From the NCBI RefSeq assembly GCF_900454025.1, contig NZ_UGQM01000001.1, positions 3,162,001 to 3,226,000 of the forward strand: 64,000 nucleotides of DNA. Direction: 5' to 3'. Numbering within the stretch: position 1 is the first letter of the stretch; every line of letters starts with the position of its first letter. This stretch comes from Mycolicibacterium gilvum. GTDB taxonomy: Bacteria; Actinomycetota; Actinomycetes; Mycobacteriales; Mycobacteriaceae. A program made the position numbers and the translations under genes. The notes below the pieces were generated by a model. The model did no database searches. It was not told where the DNA came from and saw only the letters and a list, made by a program, of their open reading frames with translations. This document shows positions 40,672-51,500 of this stretch, in pieces.

Positions 40672-42282
40672 GTGCGAGGAGCGCAGACAGAAGTTCACCA
40701 TGCGAACGGCGCCTCGACGGGATTGCTCGATCGCTCCGACGTCCACGAGGCACTGGCGGCGATCCGCAGGCCGGTGGCAGTCGTCGGGTCCGTTCACGGG
40801 CCGAGCCCCGTGCTGCTCGATGCCGCCGGGCAGCTGACGTCGGACGTCCTGCGGCAGAACCTGCTGGCCGTGTTGCCCCCGATCTATCCCGAGTGGCTCG
40901 GCGACCGCAGCTTCACCGCCGCGCACGGGGTGCGATTCCCCTATGTCATCGGGGAGATGGCGCGCGGGATCGCGACGCCCGCGATGACCATCGAGGGTGT
41001 GCGGGCCGGAGTCATGGCCTTCTACGGCAGTGCCGGACTCGACCTGAGCACCGTCGAGGCGGGCGTGCGGGAGATCCAGGCTGCGGTCGGACGCGACACC
41101 GTGGGGTGGGGCGCCAATCTGATCCACAACGTGCAGAGCGACGGGATCGAGATCGCGACCGTCGATCTGTTCCACCGCCTCGGCGTGCGGTACGTCTCGG
41201 CGTCGGCCTTCATGCAACTGACGCCCGCTGTCGTGCTCTACGCCGCCAAGGGGCTGCGGCGCGGCACCGATGGCCGGATACACCGCGCCGGACACATCTT
41301 CGCCAAGGTGTCCCGCGACGAGGTTGCGCGCCAGTTCCTCTCACCCGCCCCGGAGCCGATGCTGCGGGCACTGGTGGCCGAAGGACGGATCACCGCCGAC
41401 GAGGCTGCGCTGGCCGCGAACATCCCTGTTGCAGAGGACATCACCGCCGAAGCGGACTCGGGGGGACACACCGACAACCGGGCGCTGACGGTGCTGCTTC
41501 CGCGACTGATCGATCTCCGCGACGAGATCGCCCGTGCCCACGGCTACGACGTCATGCCCCGTGTCGGCGCCGCCGGCGGGCTCGGCACCCCGGCCGCGGT
41601 CGCGGCCGCGTTCGCCGCCGGCGCGGCCTACGTCCTGACCGGCTCGGTCAACCAGTCCGCGGTCGAGAGCGGTCTGTCGACCGATGCGCGCGCCATGCTG
41701 GGCACAGCACAGTCCACCGACGTGGCGATGGCACCGGCTGCCGACATGTTCGAGATGGGCGTGACGGTTCAGGTCCTCAAACGCGGCACGTTGTTCGCCC
41801 AGCGCGCGCAGCGCCTCGGGGAGTTCTATCGCCGCTACGCCTCCCTCGAGGATGCCCCTGCCGCAGTTCTGCGGAACCTGGAGACCGCGGTGCTCGGGCT
41901 CAGTGTCGACGACATCTGGTCCGAGACAGAGGCTTTCTTCGCCCAGCGCGATCCACAGCAGATCGAACGGGCCCGCACGGACCCCAAACACCGGATGGCC
42001 CTGGTGTTCCGGTGGTATCTGTTCAACGGCGCCCAGTGGGCCCGGGAGGGAACCACCGAGCGCCGCGCCGATTACCAGATCTGGTGCGGCCCGGCGATGG
42101 GAGCCTTCAACGAATGGGTGCGCGGCAGCTTTCTCGAACCCGTGCAGGCCCGCACCGTCCGTCAGATCGCCCTGAATCTCCTCGAAGGGGCCGCCACCGT
42201 CACGCGTGCCACCCAGTTGCGCGCTGCGGGTGTCGCGTTGCCGCCGTCGGCCTTCAATTTCCGACCACGTCCGCTCGGTTGA
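40672..42282 (+). CDS. pfaD: PfaD-type trans-acting enoyl reductase
   Basis: The 536-residue FMN enzyme of the nitronate monooxygenase-like TIM-barrel fold reduces enoyl-ACP in PUFA and some polyketide pathways. Conserved features include RFPYVIGEMARGIATPAMT, GWGANLIHN, the glycine loop VGAAGGLGTPAAVAAAF and TGSVNQSAVESG. The C-terminal RADYQIWCGPAMGAFNEWV matches the PfaD-specific end. It is first in a three-gene operon; pfaA follows after 44 bases with its own AAAAGG site. Its placement with the two large synthase proteins makes it the enoyl reductase that neither of them contains. Confidence 0.92.
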   Translation: MRGAQTEVHHANGASTGLLDRSDVHEALAAIRRPVAVVGSVHGPSPVLLDAAGQLTSDVLRQNLLAVLPPIYPEWLGDRSFTAAHGVRFPYVIGEMARGIATPAMTIEGVRAGVMAFYGSAGLDLSTVEAGVREIQAAVGRDTVGWGANLIHNVQSDGIEIATVDLFHRLGVRYVSASAFMQLTPAVVLYAAKGLRRGTDGRIHRAGHIFAKVSRDEVARQFLSPAPEPMLRALVAEGRITADEAALAANIPVAEDITAEADSGGHTDNRALTVLLPRLIDLRDEIARAHGYDVMPRVGAAGGLGTPAAVAAAFAAGAAYVLTGSVNQSAVESGLSTDARAMLGTAQSTDVAMAPAADMFEMGVTVQVLKRGTLFAQRAQRLGEFYRRYASLEDAPAAVLRNLETAVLGLSVDDIWSETEAFFAQRDPQQIERARTDPKHRMALVFRWYLFNGAQWAREGTTERRADYQIWCGPAMGAFNEWVRGSFLEPVQARTVRQIALNLLEGAATVTRATQLRAAGVALPPSAFNFRPRPLG

Positions 42283-42326
42283 TCTCCGTAAGTTCCCGTC
42301 CCTCATTCGGATAGATAAAAGGCCCA

Positions 42327-45300
42327 ATGACCGAAGACAATCAGCACCCATTCGCCACTCCCGTCGCCGTCGTCGGCGCGACCGCCATCTATCCGGGCGA
42401 ACCTGGGCTCGAGGGGTATTGGCGCACCATCACCGCGGGGCGGGATGCGATCAGCGAGGTGCCGCCCTCGCACTGGCTGATCGAGGACTATTACGATCCC
42501 GACCCGACGACGCCCGATCGGACCTATTGCAAGCGCGGCGGTTTCATCGACCCGGTGCCGTTCGACCCCATGCGGTTCGGTCTGCCGCCCACCGCGTTGC
42601 CGGCCACCGACTCTGCGCAACTGCTCGCGCTCATCGCCGCCAGGAAGGTTCTCGACGAGGCCGAACGTGGGGGCGTGGACGTCGACCTCGACCGCGTCGA
42701 CATCGTGTTGGGCGTCGCGTCGACGACCGAGCTCGTGGTCCAGATGGGATCGCGGATGCAGCGTCCGATATGGCGAAAGGCATTACTGGAGAACGGTCTT
42801 CCCGAGGATGAGGCCGACGAGATCTGCCGTGACATCGCCGACCACTATCCGCCATGGCTCGAGAGCACCTTCCCGGGTCTGCTGGGCAATGTCGTCGCCG
42901 GACGTGTCGCCAACCGGTTGGATCTGGGCGGAAGCAACTTCGTCGTCGACGCGGCGTGTGCGAGTTCGCTCTCGGCGCTGCAGACCGCGCTGCACCGGCT
43001 GTATCTGCGCGAGTCCGACCTCGTCCTGACGGGCGGCGTCGATGCCCTCAACGACGTGATGATGTACATGTGCTTCTCCAAGACGCCCGCGTTCTCTCAG
43101 TCGGGTGACTGCCGGCCCTTCTCGGATGCCGCTGACGGGACGATCATCGGCGAGGGCGTCGGAATGCTGGCGCTCAAACGGCTCAGCGACGCCGAGCGGG
43201 ACGGTAATCAGATCCATGCCGTGATCAGAGGGCTCGGATCCTCGTCGGACGGTCGCGCCTCCAGCGTGTACGCGCCGCGCTCCGAAGGACAGGCCAAGGC
43301 GCTGCGCCGCGCTTACGAACACGCCGGTTACGCCCCGTCGACCGTCGAGTTGGTCGAGGCGCACGGCACCGCGACAAGAGCAGGTGACGTCGCCGAGTTC
43401 GCGGGCCTGAAGGCGGTGTTCACCGACGACTCAGCCCGGGTCGCCCTCGGCTCGGTGAAATCCCAGATCGGGCACACCAAGGCAGCCGCCGGTGCCGCCG
43501 GCCTGATCAAGGCCGTTCTGGCCCTTCAACATTCGACGCTTCCGGGCACCTTGAAGGTGGACCGCCCCAACCCCGCGCTGGGCCTGGACGGCACGCCGTT
43601 CTACGTCAACGCGCAGACGCGCCCCTGGGTTCGCACCGGCGACCAGCCACGCCGGGCCGCGGTGAGTTCGTTCGGGTTCGGAGGCAGCAACTTCCACGTG
43701 ACGCTGGAGGAGTACCGCGGCGAGCACCGGGCCAGACGACTGCGGACCCTGCCCACCGAACTCGTGGCGCTCAGCGCCGGGAGCGAGGCAGAACTCCAGG
43801 AACGGGCCGCCGAGATCACCGCGGCCGTACGCGCAGGGCAGAGTCTGGCCCGGATCGCGTTCACGACGGCACCGGCGTTCGACGCCTCGCAGCCCGCGAG
43901 GGCCGCGCTGGTCGCGTCGGACACGACGACGCTGGAGGGACTCGCCGAGAAACTGCGGGGCGCCCTCGCCGACGGCACCGCAGCGCAGATCAAAGACCCC
44001 AACATTGCCGTCGGGCTGGGCCCGGCACGTACCGGTAAGACCGCGTTCCTCTTCCCCGGACAGGGAAGTCAGTACGTCGGGATGGGCGCAGACCTCGCGC
44101 TCGGCTTCCCCGAGGCCCTCGCGGTGTGGGACGGTCTCACCGGCGATCTGGCCGATCTGCACCGGGTGGTGTTCCCCGAGCCCACCTTCGACGCCGAGTC
44201 GCTCGACGCGCAGAAGTCCGAGCTCACCGCGATGGAGAACGCGCAGCCGGCCATCGCTGCCGCCAGCTTGGCGCAACTTCGTCTGCTCGACATGCTGGGA
44301 GTGACGGCCGATGCGGCCGGCGGGCACAGCTTCGGCGAGGTCACCGCGCTCGCGGCAGCGGGTGTGCTTCCCGTCGAGCGGCTCGTCGAGACCGCGCGCA
44401 TGCGCGGGGTGCTGATGGCCGAGGCCGGACAGGGCACCGACGGCGCCATGCTGGCGATCGTTGCCGGTGCCGATGATGTACGCGCCCTGCTGAATTCGCG
44501 TCCGGATACGGTCGGGACGCTGGTGATCGCCAACGACAACGCACCGAACCAGGTGGTGGTCGCCGGACACGCCGCCGACATCGCGTGGGCCGAGACGACC
44601 GCGAAAGCGGCGGGGTTCTCGTCGCGACGGCTGCCGGTGGCCTCGGCCTTCCACTCCGAGATCGTCGCGTCGAGTTCCGCGCCGCTGGGGAAGTACCTCG
44701 AGACACTCACACTCGGAGAGTCGCGCTTCCCGGTCTACGCGAACACGACGGCGCAACCCTACGGTCCGCAGATCGTCGACCAACTCGCCGATCAGGTCCG
44801 TCAGCCGGTGAGGTTCCGCGAGATGATCGAGGCCATGGCCCGCGACGGGGTCACCCGGTTCATCGAGGTCGGTCCCGGCCGGGTTCTCACCGGGCTCGTC
44901 GACCAGATCCTGGACACGACCCCGCATCTGGCGGTGACTCTGGACGGATCGAAGTCGGACGGACTGCGCGGCTGGCATCGCGGACTGGCCGCACTGGCCG
45001 CCGACGGACTGCAACTCGATCTCGCCGCGCTGTACGCCCATTTCGACGAGCCCGCCGAGCACGTCCCCGCACCCGCCCACTCGGTGCTGGTCGGTGGGGC
45101 CAACCTCGGCAAGCCCTATCCACCGGTGGATGGCATCACCGCGATCGTCCCCAAACGGGTGCGCGCCACCGCACCGATCTCGCCGCCACAGGCCGAAAAG
45201 GCCTCTGCAGAAGGACTTCCGATGACGCCCGCAGTCCAGCAGATGGAAGCACCCGCGATCCAGCCCGTCGCCGTGCCCGCGGCGGAGGTCCACGTGTCGA

Positions 45301-48300
45301 CGCCGGCCCATCAGCCGGCCGCACGGGTGTCCCCGACGCCTGAAGTGCACGTGCCGGTTTCCGCCGAGCCGGCGCCGCTGTCGGTCGACGCATGGAGCGT
45401 CATCGACCGCATCCAGAAGGAAACGGCCGAACAGCACCAGCGGTACCTGGATGTGATGACGCAGAGCCATCAGGCGTTCCTGGATGTGGCGACGCAGATG
45501 ATGACCGAGATCGTCGGTGGCCGGCCGACGGGCCCGCAAGCACCTCGGCTCGCGCTCAAAGAGGTCGTTTCCGCACCCGACACCGCCGTCAACGGCGTTG
45601 CACCGGCAGCGCACACCCCTGCGGTTGCGGCGGTGGCCCCTGAGCCTGCCATGGCCCCGGCGGCCCCGGCGGCCCCGATGCCCTTGGCCCCGGCGGCCCC
45701 CGAGATGGCGGCACCTTCGGCTCCGGCTCCCGCACCGGCGGCCCCCGCGCTGCCCGTCGGCGACATCGTGCTCAGCATCGTCTCGGAGAAGACCGGCTAC
45801 CCCGCCGACATGCTCTCCCTGGACATGGAAATGGAAGCCGAACTCGGCATCGACTCCATCAAACAGGTCGAGATCCTCGCCGCCCTGCAAGCCAAATACC
45901 CCGGCGCACCAGACATCCCGGCCTCCGAACTCGCCGGCCTGCGCACCCTCCAGGACGTCGTCGACACCGCCACCGGCTTCACCACCACCACGACCACGAC
46001 CGCACCTGCGGCTCCGGCTCCCGCACCGGCACCCGCGGCCCCCGCGCTGCCCGTCGGCGACATCGTGCTCAGCATCGTCTCGGAGAAGACCGGCTACCCC
46101 GCCGACATGCTCTCCCTGGACATGGAAATGGAAGCCGAACTCGGCATCGACTCCATCAAACAGGTCGAGATCCTCGCCGCCCTGCAAGCCAAATACCCCG
46201 GCGCACCAGACATCCCGGCCTCCGAACTCGCCGGCCTGCGCACCCTCCAGGACGTCGTCGACACGGTCAGCGGGTTCAGCGCCCGCCCGGCCGGCGATGA
46301 TCTCGATCCCGAACCCGCGCCGGCGCAGCCGGATTCACCGTCGGGTGGATTGTCGTGCACGGAGGCGGAACTGCGGGCGGTCCCGCCGGGCGGCTTTGCG
46401 ATGGCAGGCCTGCGCGACGGCGAGGTGTTCATCACCCGCGAGGATCCGGAGTTCGCGGATTCGCTCGAAACCGTGATGATCGACCGCGGCATCAAGGCCA
46501 AGGCCGTCGACGAGGTGCCCGAGCGGGCGGGGGCCGTCATCAGCCTGGCGGCGCTGGCGAGCGTCGAATCCCCGCAGGGGTGCGTCGACATGCACGTGCG
46601 GGCATTCCACGCGGCACGCAGTGTGGCGAGAAGCGATGCGGAGTCACGGCTGTTCGTCACCGTCCAGTCCAGCGGTGCGACGTTCGGCGCGGCCGAAGCA
46701 CCGACAGGGGTCGCGAGCCTGGTCAAGACCGCTGCCTGGGAGTGGCCCAACGCCTCGGTGCGCGCCGTCGACATGGAGACACTGGACGCCGAACGGCTGG
46801 TTGCCGAACTCCTCGAAGGGGGTAGCGGTGTCGAGGTCGCACTGTGCGCCGACGGCACCCGACTGGTCGCGGTCGCCGACGTCGCGTCCACCGTCGGCGA
46901 AGGGGAGAACATCGGCGTCGACCCGGGTGGCGTCGTCGTCGTGACCGGAGGAGCGCGCGGGGTGACGGCGGCTTCGGCGCTGGCACTGGCGCGTCACCAC
47001 GGTCTGCGCTTGGCGCTGCTCGGGCGGACGCCTCTGCGTGACGTCACCGCTGCCGAATCGGCGGGCACCACCGCCGCCGAGATCGCGACGTCGCTGGCGG
47101 CGGCAGCCCGCGCCCGCGGTGAGCAGCTGAGCCTGCCGCAGGCGAGGGCACAGGCCGAGAGTGTGCTGGCCGAACGCGAGGTGCGGGCCACGCTCGCGGC
47201 CGCCGAGAAGCAGGGAATCCCGGCGCGCTATTTCTCGGCCGGCATCACCGATCGGGCGGCACTGACCGCCGCCCTCGACGAGGTACGGCATTTCGGCGCG
47301 ATCGTCGGGGTCGTCCACGGTGCCGGTGTGCTCGCCGACAAGCGCCTGGAGGACCTCGACGACGAGCAGTTCGTCAAGGTGTTCAGCACCAAACTGGTCG
47401 GGGCCGAGGCACTCCTGGAGGCCACGTCGGGCGACGACCTGCGTTTCGTGTCGTTGTTCTCGTCGATCGCGGCACGGGCCGGTAATCCGGGCCAGGCGGC
47501 GTACGCCGCCGCCAACGCGGCGCTGGAGTCGATCGCCGCGCGGGAAGCAGCGCGGCGTGGCGACAGCTGCGTGGTGCGGGCCTTCGGCTGGGGGCCGTGG
47601 GACGGCGGGATGGTGGACGCGACCTTGAAGAGCCGGTTCCTGGAGGCCGGGGTGGGCGTGATCCCGATCGACGACGGCGCCCGGTTCTTCGCCGAGCATG
47701 CGTTGCGCCGTTCCCCGGCAACCTCGATCGTCGTTGCCGCGCCGGCAGAGCCGCGGTTGCGGGCTGCGCATCTCGAATGGGATGTGTCCGTCGAGACGCT
47801 TCCGGTGCTCGAGGATCATCAGGTGCGCGGCCAGATCGTGATCCCGGTGGTGGCCGTGCTCGACGCCGTGCTGCGCGCCGCCCGCGGGCTGATCGCGGAC
47901 AGCGCCGTGGTCGTCCGGGACCTTCAGGTGCTCTCGGGTGTCACCTTCGCGTCGTGCGAACAGCAGGACCTCACCATCGATTTCGAGCCGACGGGCGCGT
48001 CGTACACCGTGACGGTGAAGGACTGCGAGGGACGCGCCCGATACCGCGCGGTGCTCGAAACTTCCTCGGCGGCGCCCAGCACGTCGATTCCATCGATCGC
48101 GGGATCGGCGTGGCCGATGAGCGTGGCCGACGCCTACTCGGGCCCGCTGTTCCACGGGCCGCGCTTTGCGGTCATCGACGAGTTGGGCGAGTTCGCCGCG
48201 GCCGGGGGGAGCGCTACGCTGAAGAGCGCGACCGAGCTGGGCTGGCCGCAGCAGGACTGGGTGATCGATCCTGTCGCCGTCGACGGCGGCCTGCAGCTCG

Positions 48301-48530
48301 GCATCCTGTGGGCGAACGCGCACGGCCATCCGCTCGTGCTGCCTGTGCGCATCGGGAGCGTGACCGTGCACCGTCCGTTCGCGGACGGTGACGCACGCCG
48401 GTGCCGGATCGCGGCACATCCCGTCAACGACAAGCGCGTCGATTTCGACATCGCGCTGGAGACGGTCGATGGACAGCCGGTGGCCACTCTCGAAGGCGTG
48501 GAGTTCTACGTCGCAGGCACGGGTTCGTGA
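42327..48530 (+). CDS. pfaA: PfaA-type PUFA synthase: KS-AT-ACP-ACP-KR-DH
   Basis: This 2067-residue multienzyme elongates and reduces a chain held on its own carriers. Domains: ketosynthase about 8-460 (Cys211, His346, His383); acyltransferase about 570-880 (GHSFGE Ser668, His776); a helical linker about 1020-1060; two ACPs with pantetheine sites Ser1177 and Ser1276 (LGIDSIKQVE); ketoreductase about 1530-1790 (VTGGARGV, Tyr1726); and a polyketide-type dehydratase to the end (HxxxGxxxxP at His1831, Asp1986). All catalytic residues are present. Marine homologues usually have more ACPs. The stop overlaps the next gene (GTGA). A phosphopantetheinyl transferase must come from elsewhere. Confidence 0.94.
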   Translation: MTEDNQHPFATPVAVVGATAIYPGEPGLEGYWRTITAGRDAISEVPPSHWLIEDYYDPDPTTPDRTYCKRGGFIDPVPFDPMRFGLPPTALPATDSAQLLALIAARKVLDEAERGGVDVDLDRVDIVLGVASTTELVVQMGSRMQRPIWRKALLENGLPEDEADEICRDIADHYPPWLESTFPGLLGNVVAGRVANRLDLGGSNFVVDAACASSLSALQTALHRLYLRESDLVLTGGVDALNDVMMYMCFSKTPAFSQSGDCRPFSDAADGTIIGEGVGMLALKRLSDAERDGNQIHAVIRGLGSSSDGRASSVYAPRSEGQAKALRRAYEHAGYAPSTVELVEAHGTATRAGDVAEFAGLKAVFTDDSARVALGSVKSQIGHTKAAAGAAGLIKAVLALQHSTLPGTLKVDRPNPALGLDGTPFYVNAQTRPWVRTGDQPRRAAVSSFGFGGSNFHVTLEEYRGEHRARRLRTLPTELVALSAGSEAELQERAAEITAAVRAGQSLARIAFTTAPAFDASQPARAALVASDTTTLEGLAEKLRGALADGTAAQIKDPNIAVGLGPARTGKTAFLFPGQGSQYVGMGADLALGFPEALAVWDGLTGDLADLHRVVFPEPTFDAESLDAQKSELTAMENAQPAIAAASLAQLRLLDMLGVTADAAGGHSFGEVTALAAAGVLPVERLVETARMRGVLMAEAGQGTDGAMLAIVAGADDVRALLNSRPDTVGTLVIANDNAPNQVVVAGHAADIAWAETTAKAAGFSSRRLPVASAFHSEIVASSSAPLGKYLETLTLGESRFPVYANTTAQPYGPQIVDQLADQVRQPVRFREMIEAMARDGVTRFIEVGPGRVLTGLVDQILDTTPHLAVTLDGSKSDGLRGWHRGLAALAADGLQLDLAALYAHFDEPAEHVPAPAHSVLVGGANLGKPYPPVDGITAIVPKRVRATAPISPPQAEKASAEGLPMTPAVQQMEAPAIQPVAVPAAEVHVSTPAHQPAARVSPTPEVHVPVSAEPAPLSVDAWSVIDRIQKETAEQHQRYLDVMTQSHQAFLDVATQMMTEIVGGRPTGPQAPRLALKEVVSAPDTAVNGVAPAAHTPAVAAVAPEPAMAPAAPAAPMPLAPAAPEMAAPSAPAPAPAAPALPVGDIVLSIVSEKTGYPADMLSLDMEMEAELGIDSIKQVEILAALQAKYPGAPDIPASELAGLRTLQDVVDTATGFTTTTTTTAPAAPAPAPAPAAPALPVGDIVLSIVSEKTGYPADMLSLDMEMEAELGIDSIKQVEILAALQAKYPGAPDIPASELAGLRTLQDVVDTVSGFSARPAGDDLDPEPAPAQPDSPSGGLSCTEAELRAVPPGGFAMAGLRDGEVFITREDPEFADSLETVMIDRGIKAKAVDEVPERAGAVISLAALASVESPQGCVDMHVRAFHAARSVARSDAESRLFVTVQSSGATFGAAEAPTGVASLVKTAAWEWPNASVRAVDMETLDAERLVAELLEGGSGVEVALCADGTRLVAVADVASTVGEGENIGVDPGGVVVVTGGARGVTAASALALARHHGLRLALLGRTPLRDVTAAESAGTTAAEIATSLAAAARARGEQLSLPQARAQAESVLAEREVRATLAAAEKQGIPARYFSAGITDRAALTAALDEVRHFGAIVGVVHGAGVLADKRLEDLDDEQFVKVFSTKLVGAEALLEATSGDDLRFVSLFSSIAARAGNPGQAAYAAANAALESIAAREAARRGDSCVVRAFGWGPWDGGMVDATLKSRFLEAGVGVIPIDDGARFFAEHALRRSPATSIVVAAPAEPRLRAAHLEWDVSVETLPVLEDHQVRGQIVIPVVAVLDAVLRAARGLIADSAVVVRDLQVLSGVTFASCEQQDLTIDFEPTGASYTVTVKDCEGRARYRAVLETSSAAPSTSIPSIAGSAWPMSVADAYSGPLFHGPRFAVIDELGEFAAAGGSATLKSATELGWPQQDWVIDPVAVDGGLQLGILWANAHGHPLVLPVRIGSVTVHRPFADGDARRCRIAAHPVNDKRVDFDIALETVDGQPVATLEGVEFYVAGTGS
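45738..46264 (+). repeat. 230-bp perfect direct repeat encoding tandem ACPs
   Basis: Bases 45738-45967 recur without any difference I can find at 46035-46264 (offset 297 bp = 99 codons). Each copy encodes a complete ACP. The linkers between the copies differ. Identity even at third codon positions points to recent duplication or gene conversion. Confidence 0.9.
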
Positions 48531-51500
48531 GCGAATTCGTCCCTGTCGCGATCGTCGGACGCAGTTGCGTACTTCCCGGCGCGAATACGCCGGAGGCGTT
48601 GTTCGAGGCGACGCTGGCGGGTCGCTGCCTGCTGACACCCACTCCGCGGGATCACTGGCGTGGCGTGGATCCGGCGCGGTTGCTCGCCAGCGACCTCGCC
48701 GGACTGCGGGTGTCGTCGGCGACCGGCGGCTACATCGAGGTACCCCTGGGCGTGTCCGGGATCGGTTCGCGGATCACCGATCTGGAGCGGCTCGACCCGC
48801 TGGTGTCCTGGCTCGCGCACTGTGCCGAGCGGGCCCTCGGGTCCCCGTCGGCGAATCCCCGCACCGGGCTGATCGTGGGCAACCTGTCGTATCCGAGCAC
48901 ACTGAACACCGCGTTCGTGGAAAGCGTGTGGACCGGCGGCGACGATGTCGACGCACGCAACCGGTTCTCGTCCGGCCTACCGGTGCACCTGATCGCCACG
49001 GCGATGGGAATGACCGGACCGGCGTACGCACTCGACGCCGCGTGCGCATCGTCGCTCTACGCGATCAAGCTGGCGTGCGATGCGCTCAACGACGGCACGG
49101 CCGACGTGATGCTGGCCGGCGGCGTCAACGGCGCTGACGACCTGTTCCTGCACCTGGGTTTCACAGCGCTGCAGGCGCTGAGCGCGACGGGACGCTCGCG
49201 GCCTTTCCACGCCGAGGCCGACGGTCTCGTACCCTCGGCGGGTGCTGCGCTGGTCGCGTTGAAGCGTCTCGAGGACGCCGAGCGCTGCGGCGACCGCATC
49301 CTCGGTGTGATCACGGGCATCGGTCTGTCCAACGACGGCCGGCAGAGCGGGTTCCTCGCGCCGGCGGTCGCCGGTCAGACCAGGGCGATGTCCGCCGCGC
49401 TCGAGCAGGCAGGCATCACCCCGGCCGACGTCGACTACCTCGACTGTCACGCCACCGGAACACCTCTCGGCGATGCGACGGAGCTGCGCAGTATCGCCGC
49501 CGCCTACGGCGAGGTGCCGCTCACACTCGGGGCGCTGAAGGGCAACCTCGGGCACACCATCACGGTGTCCGGCGCAGCGAGCCTGGTGAACGTGCTCTCC
49601 GCGATGCAGGCGGGGGTGATCCCGCCCGCCTTGTGCGAGATGCCCACCGACAGACTCCGCGAGACCCCGTTCACCCTGGCGACGACGCCCACCCCGTGGG
49701 AGGGTGGCGTCAGACGTGCCGCGGTGAGCAACTTCGGATTCGGCGGCAACAACGCGCATCTGATCGTCGAGAGTTACACGGGGGCAACCTATTCCGCTGT
49801 ACGCAGGCCCGTCCCCACCGACGAGATCGTGATCTGCGGGGTCGGCGTCGTGACCGGCGACGCCGGCGATGCCGAAACCTTCCGCCGCCGGGCGTTGGGT
49901 CCCGAGTCCCGGCCCGTTCCGCTCGAGTCGGTGCAGCTCGAGCTCGCAGGTCTCGGCTTCCCGCCCAGGGAGCTGCAGGGCAGTCTCGCCCAGCAGACGG
50001 CGATGCTGGCCGCCGCGGCGCAGGCGCTGGACGATGTCGTCACCGATCCCGACCGCACCGGGGTAATCGTCGGTATGGGCTGCGACGCCACCATCGCGCG
50101 CCAACGACTGCGCGTGATGAACCTCGCGAACGACGAATGGCTCACCGTCAACAAGGATTCGGCGCCACAGTTGACGGCCGACGGAGTCATCGGGACGATG
50201 CCGAACATCCCGGCCAACCGCATCCATGCGCAGCGTGACTTCCGGGGCTTCGGGTTCACCGTGTCCGGCGAGGAACTCTCCGGCATCGACGCGATCCGGA
50301 TCGCCGTCCGCGCCCTTCGGCACCGTGAACTCGACACCGTCGTCACCGGTGCGGTCGACATGTGCTGCGAGCCCGCCCACGCGCGGGCGGCGGACACGCT
50401 GGCAACCGAACCCGCCATGGCACACGGCGACGCGGCGATCGCGTTCGTCCTCAAGCGGCGGACCGACGCCGAGGCCGCCGGCGACGAGATCGTCGCCGTC
50501 ATCGACACCGACGGCATTCTCGCGCCGACCGATGCCCGCGAACACCGGGACGCGAACGTCGCCGCCGGCCGGTTCGGCCGAACGCATGCGGCTGCCGCGG
50601 CCGCCGAGATCGCGGCGCACGCGGCAGCGGTCCGCACACGGGTGAGCGTCGACCGGGCCGGCGCGCAACCCATTCCCGGACGCCTGCGCTCGACAGTCGA
50701 GATCGGCTCGATCGGCGGTCGCAGCGACGCCCTCACCGTGTCGGCGGCAGGAACCGCACCGGTACCGCTGGCCGTCGGCGTCATCCCGATCACGGAACGC
50801 TACGCCGCCGACAGCAGAGCCGATCTGCTGAGACGGTTGCAGCGGCACGAGCCGGGCGGCACCGGTCCCGTCCGCTGCTCGTTGGTGGGCGACACCACCT
50901 CGACGCTGGAGAAGCTGCGGCTCGCGACCGAGCAGCGGCTGGGCTGCGGCGAGGTCCCGGTACTGCCGGGAGTCGCCTACGCGGACTCACCGATGACCGG
51001 CGAACTCGCGTTCACGTTCACCGGCGCCGCGGCGGCCTATCCCGGCGCCGGCCGCGAGTTGCTGCTGGCATGGCCGGAGTTGGGCGATGCCCTCGCCGAG
51101 CGGTTCTCCGGAGTCGGCGAACTGGCACGTGCACTCTACGGCGCGGACATCTCCACGCTCAGCCCCAGGACACAACTCACCGGGTGCGCAGTGGTCTGTC
51201 AGGCGCAGGCGGAGTTCTCCCGCAACGTTCTCGGCCTGGAACCCGCTGCGGCGATAGGCCTTTCGTCGGGTGAGACGAACTCGCTGCTGGCGTTCGGCAT
51301 CTGGCAGGACCTGGAGCCGATGCTCGACGAGATCGAGGCATCGGGAATGTACGGCGACGAGCTGACCGGGGAGTGCCGGGTGGCCGCGGCGGCGTGGGGT
51401 CTCGGGGATGAGCCCGCGCCGTGGGAGAACTGGCGTATCACCGCACCGAGGGCCGCGGTCGAACGGGCGTTGAGCGCTGAACCGCTCGCCTATATGACGA

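Noticed and set aside
43431..46187. A 918-codon open frame on the minus strand inside pfaA
   Set aside because: It is a reverse-frame shadow of a GC-rich gene: Arg/Gly/His-rich, no domain, and fully inside a gene with intact catalytic motifs.
45738..46264. The ACP repeat as a mobile element or sequencing artefact
   Set aside because: It encodes two in-frame complete ACPs with different linkers on each side, so it is a genuine domain duplication; a collapsed larger array remains possible.
49800..50700. Second ketosynthase in the fused protein as an active condensing enzyme
   Set aside because: The nucleophile Cys is absent from the equivalent segment (FTVSGEELSG) and the His motifs are not seen, so it is a chain-length-factor-like domain.
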